From DASQFI01 sp963780895 (GTDB taxonomy: Bacteria; Acidobacteriota; Vicinamibacteria; Vicinamibacterales; SCN-69-37): a stretch of DNA of 64,000 nt. Under the pieces are notes generated by a model that saw only the letters and a program-made list of their open reading frames with translations, was not told where the DNA came from and made no database searches. Of this stretch, positions 62,661 through 64,000 are shown one piece after another (the stretch's first letter is position 1; every line of letters begins with the position of its first letter). The DNA lies in assembly GCA_963780895.1 (NCBI GenBank), contig CAWAEG010000007.1, positions 186,001 through 250,000 of the forward strand. The letters run 5' to 3'. The position numbers and the translations under genes were made by a program.

Positions 62661-63032
62661 TCACGTCAACAGCTTTTCCGTCTCCTTCTGAAAAAGGATG
62701 ATCAGCGCGTAGACGCCGAACGCCGTGCCGATCGGGAACTTGGGAAGCGCGATAGCGGCGAGAATGATGCCCATCACCCGGGCCCAGTTCCGCCGCTTCA
62801 GCAGACCCCATCCGCAGATGAAATACGGGACCGCGAGCGCCAGGAGAACGGTCGTCGCAATCGCGCCGGTCAGTCCGAGAAAAGCGACGGCGACACCGGC
62901 ACCTTCGTCGCCTGACGCGCCGACCACTCCGCCCAGGACACCGAACAGCACCGAGGCGAGCAGTGCCACGCACACGAGCAGGGCACCGATGATCAAGAAG
63001 AGCACGGCGGTCACCTTGAGGTGGGTCGCCAT
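62661..63032 (-). CDS. Small four-helix membrane protein of unknown function
   Basis: The 123-residue protein starts MATHLKVTAV with GGAGG seven bases upstream. It has hydrophobic helices near 5-30, 45-65, 70-85 and 90-115, and the motif 'PYFICGWGLLKRRNWARVMG' that is seen in many small DUF-type membrane proteins. It ends head-to-head with the amidohydrolase gene. It is 15 bp after the stop of the RRM gene and probably co-transcribed with it. Confidence 0.7.
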   Translation of the reverse strand: MATHLKVTAVLFLIIGALLVCVALLASVLFGVLGGVVGASGDEGAGVAVAFLGLTGAIATTVLLALAVPYFICGWGLLKRRNWARVMGIILAAIALPKFPIGTAFGVYALIILFQKETEKLLT

Positions 63033-63047
63033 CGTGCCTCCGGTCAT

Positions 63048-63690
63048 TTACTTATCTTCGTCGTCGGTCGGCGCGGTCGACGCGGGATCGTCGAAATCGG
63101 TGAGCGGCGTGCTGACGTCATCCGGATCGTCATAGAGCCCGCCGAGCCGGCCCGTGTACCGTTCTTTGATCGGGCCCTTGGGACCTCGTTCCTTGTTCTC
63201 CCAGCGCTTCTCGCTCGAGGCGCTCTTCTTCTTGGGTGGACCGAAGTTGCGGCCGCCCCCGGGAAGATCAGGGCGAGGCGCTCCAGGCCGAAAGCCGCCG
63301 GGGGCGCCGGCCGGACGTGGTCCGCCGAAGCCGCCGCCAGCCGGGCGCGGCCCGCCGAACCCTCCGCCGCCAGGCGGGCGGCTGCCGGTGAACCCGCCGC
63401 CGCCAGACGGGCGGAACCCTGCCGCCGCCGCCGCCGCCGGCTTCCCGCGGACGAGCCTCGCTCACCGAGAGCGTGCGCCCCATGAAGGGCTGCTGATTGA
63501 ACCGCGTGATCGCTTCTTCGGCGACGGCGCGGTCGAGGAATTCGACAAACGCGAACCCGCGCGGCCGGCCTGTTTCCCGGTCTACCGGGATGACGATCTG
63601 AGACGGTGGTCCGACGCCCGAAAAATGCGCGCGCAAATCCGCTTCTGTCGCCCCATAGGGCATGTTGCCAACGAACAACCGTACAGCCAC
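63048..63690 (-). CDS. RRM RNA-binding protein with Gly-rich tail, frame-broken
   Basis: The protein starts at GTG (GAGGA upstream). Residues 1-80 form an RNA-recognition motif: RNP2 'RLFVGNM' and RNP1 'RGFAFVEF', then 'GRTLSVSEARPRE'. At a run of GCC triplets (63421-63440) the frame must change to continue as a Gly/Pro-rich tail with repeated 'GGGGFGGPRPAGG'-type words and a basic/acidic end ('KKKSASSEKRWENKERGPKG'), stopping at 63048. Such proteins are cold- or stress-linked RNA chaperones. The break in a microsatellite could be slippage, real or artefactual. Confidence 0.78.
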
Positions 63691-64000
63691 TGACTATCCT
63701 CGTGATGGAATCAGAGACTCAGCCCACGTTGAGTTCCGAGAGATGGCGCTGTCGCAAAGAGGTTCGACGTCACTACAGGATCAGACAAAGGGAGGGATCT
63801 ATGCGCCCGTAACGGATATTTGGGGGTGGACTCGTGGAGGATAACACGAGGCGGTCCCCAAGGGCAAAGGCGGATTCCGACCCGCCCGCATCGGCCGGAG
63901 GCGCGGAAAAAAAGTAGTAACATGGGTCGCTTGGACTGTCTCCTGAAAACGCAGCTGTAACGACCATGTCCGAACCGACACCAGCCGACGACGTTCGCCC
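63691..64000. other. Leader/intergenic region with hairpins and a possible gene start
   Basis: No intact gene lies here. A hairpin forms from ACTCGTG/CACGAGG with outer GGGG/CCCC pairing (about 63822-63861). A second GC-rich fold is likely to 63905. An ATG at 63966 opens a frame (MSEPTPADDV) that runs off the window. Only ~11 codons are visible, so the call is tentative. The rest probably holds the promoters of the RRM gene (minus) and of that gene (plus). Confidence 0.4.

Overview
The window is GC-rich and gene-dense. It looks like a piece of an Acidobacteriota chromosome, most likely of the Vicinamibacteria type. This is inferred from gene content: a MacB/FtsX-type orphan permease, two large secreted carboxypeptidase-regulatory-like proteins, a VWFA-related protein of acidobacterial type, DUF885, M28 and M14 secreted peptidases, amidohydrolases, and many short palindromic intergenic repeats. 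No ribosomal RNA, CRISPR array or integrase was seen. At least eight single-base-type frame breaks in otherwise convincing genes suggest base-level assembly errors and/or gene decay.

Region 1 (0.2-15.7 kb) is a sulfatase region, almost all on the minus strand. It holds a radical-SAM sulfatase maturase, two large Cys-type sulfatases, an oxygen-dependent formylglycine-generating enzyme, an alpha carbonic anhydrase, an MltF-like lytic transglycosylase, two small membrane proteins (DUF202, DUF1622) and a FAM20/HipA-like secreted kinase-type protein. Three near-identical -24/-12 (sigma-54) promoter boxes lie in front of the maturase, the second sulfatase and the DUF1622 gene, so the locus reads as one sigma-54 regulon. 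An NtrC-type activator with its kinase lies at 36.6-39.8 kb. DUF4136 and M28 genes are interspersed.

Region 2 (18.4-24.9 kb) looks like a small genomic island. An intact tRNA-Thr(CGT) bounds it on the right and a 46-nt copy of that tRNA's 3' half bounds it on the left. It carries a Phd/VapC-type toxin-antitoxin pair, a decayed second vapC copy, and a tightly coupled three-gene module: a secreted protein of unknown fold, a CHASE2 membrane sensor (frame-broken) and a TPR-CHAT caspase-like protease with intact His and Cys.

Region 3 (25-41.3 kb) holds two paralogous LecA/PA-IL-like proteins, a Ku C-terminal pseudogene, a serine hydrolase, a SnoaL-like protein, a GT-C-like membrane protein with an alpha/beta hydrolase, an OmpA/VWA pair, a TPR protein whose 3' end is made of a palindromic repeat, the NtrC-type regulator/histidine kinase/lipoprotein operon, and a PLP decarboxylase.

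Region 4 (41.3-64 kb) holds two translationally coupled carboxypeptidase-regulatory-like proteins, an M14 peptidase, a MacB-like permease, a Rieske-tailed FAD oxidoreductase, an M28 peptidase, a DUF2911 protein, and a guanidino-compound cluster (ureohydrolase, APC permease, arginine deiminase/DDAH-type hydrolase). These are followed by a NupG-like nucleoside transporter, an amidohydrolase fused to a BNR/YCF48-like propeller, a small membrane protein and an RRM RNA-binding protein. Functions are read from protein motifs by eye; no database search was possible.
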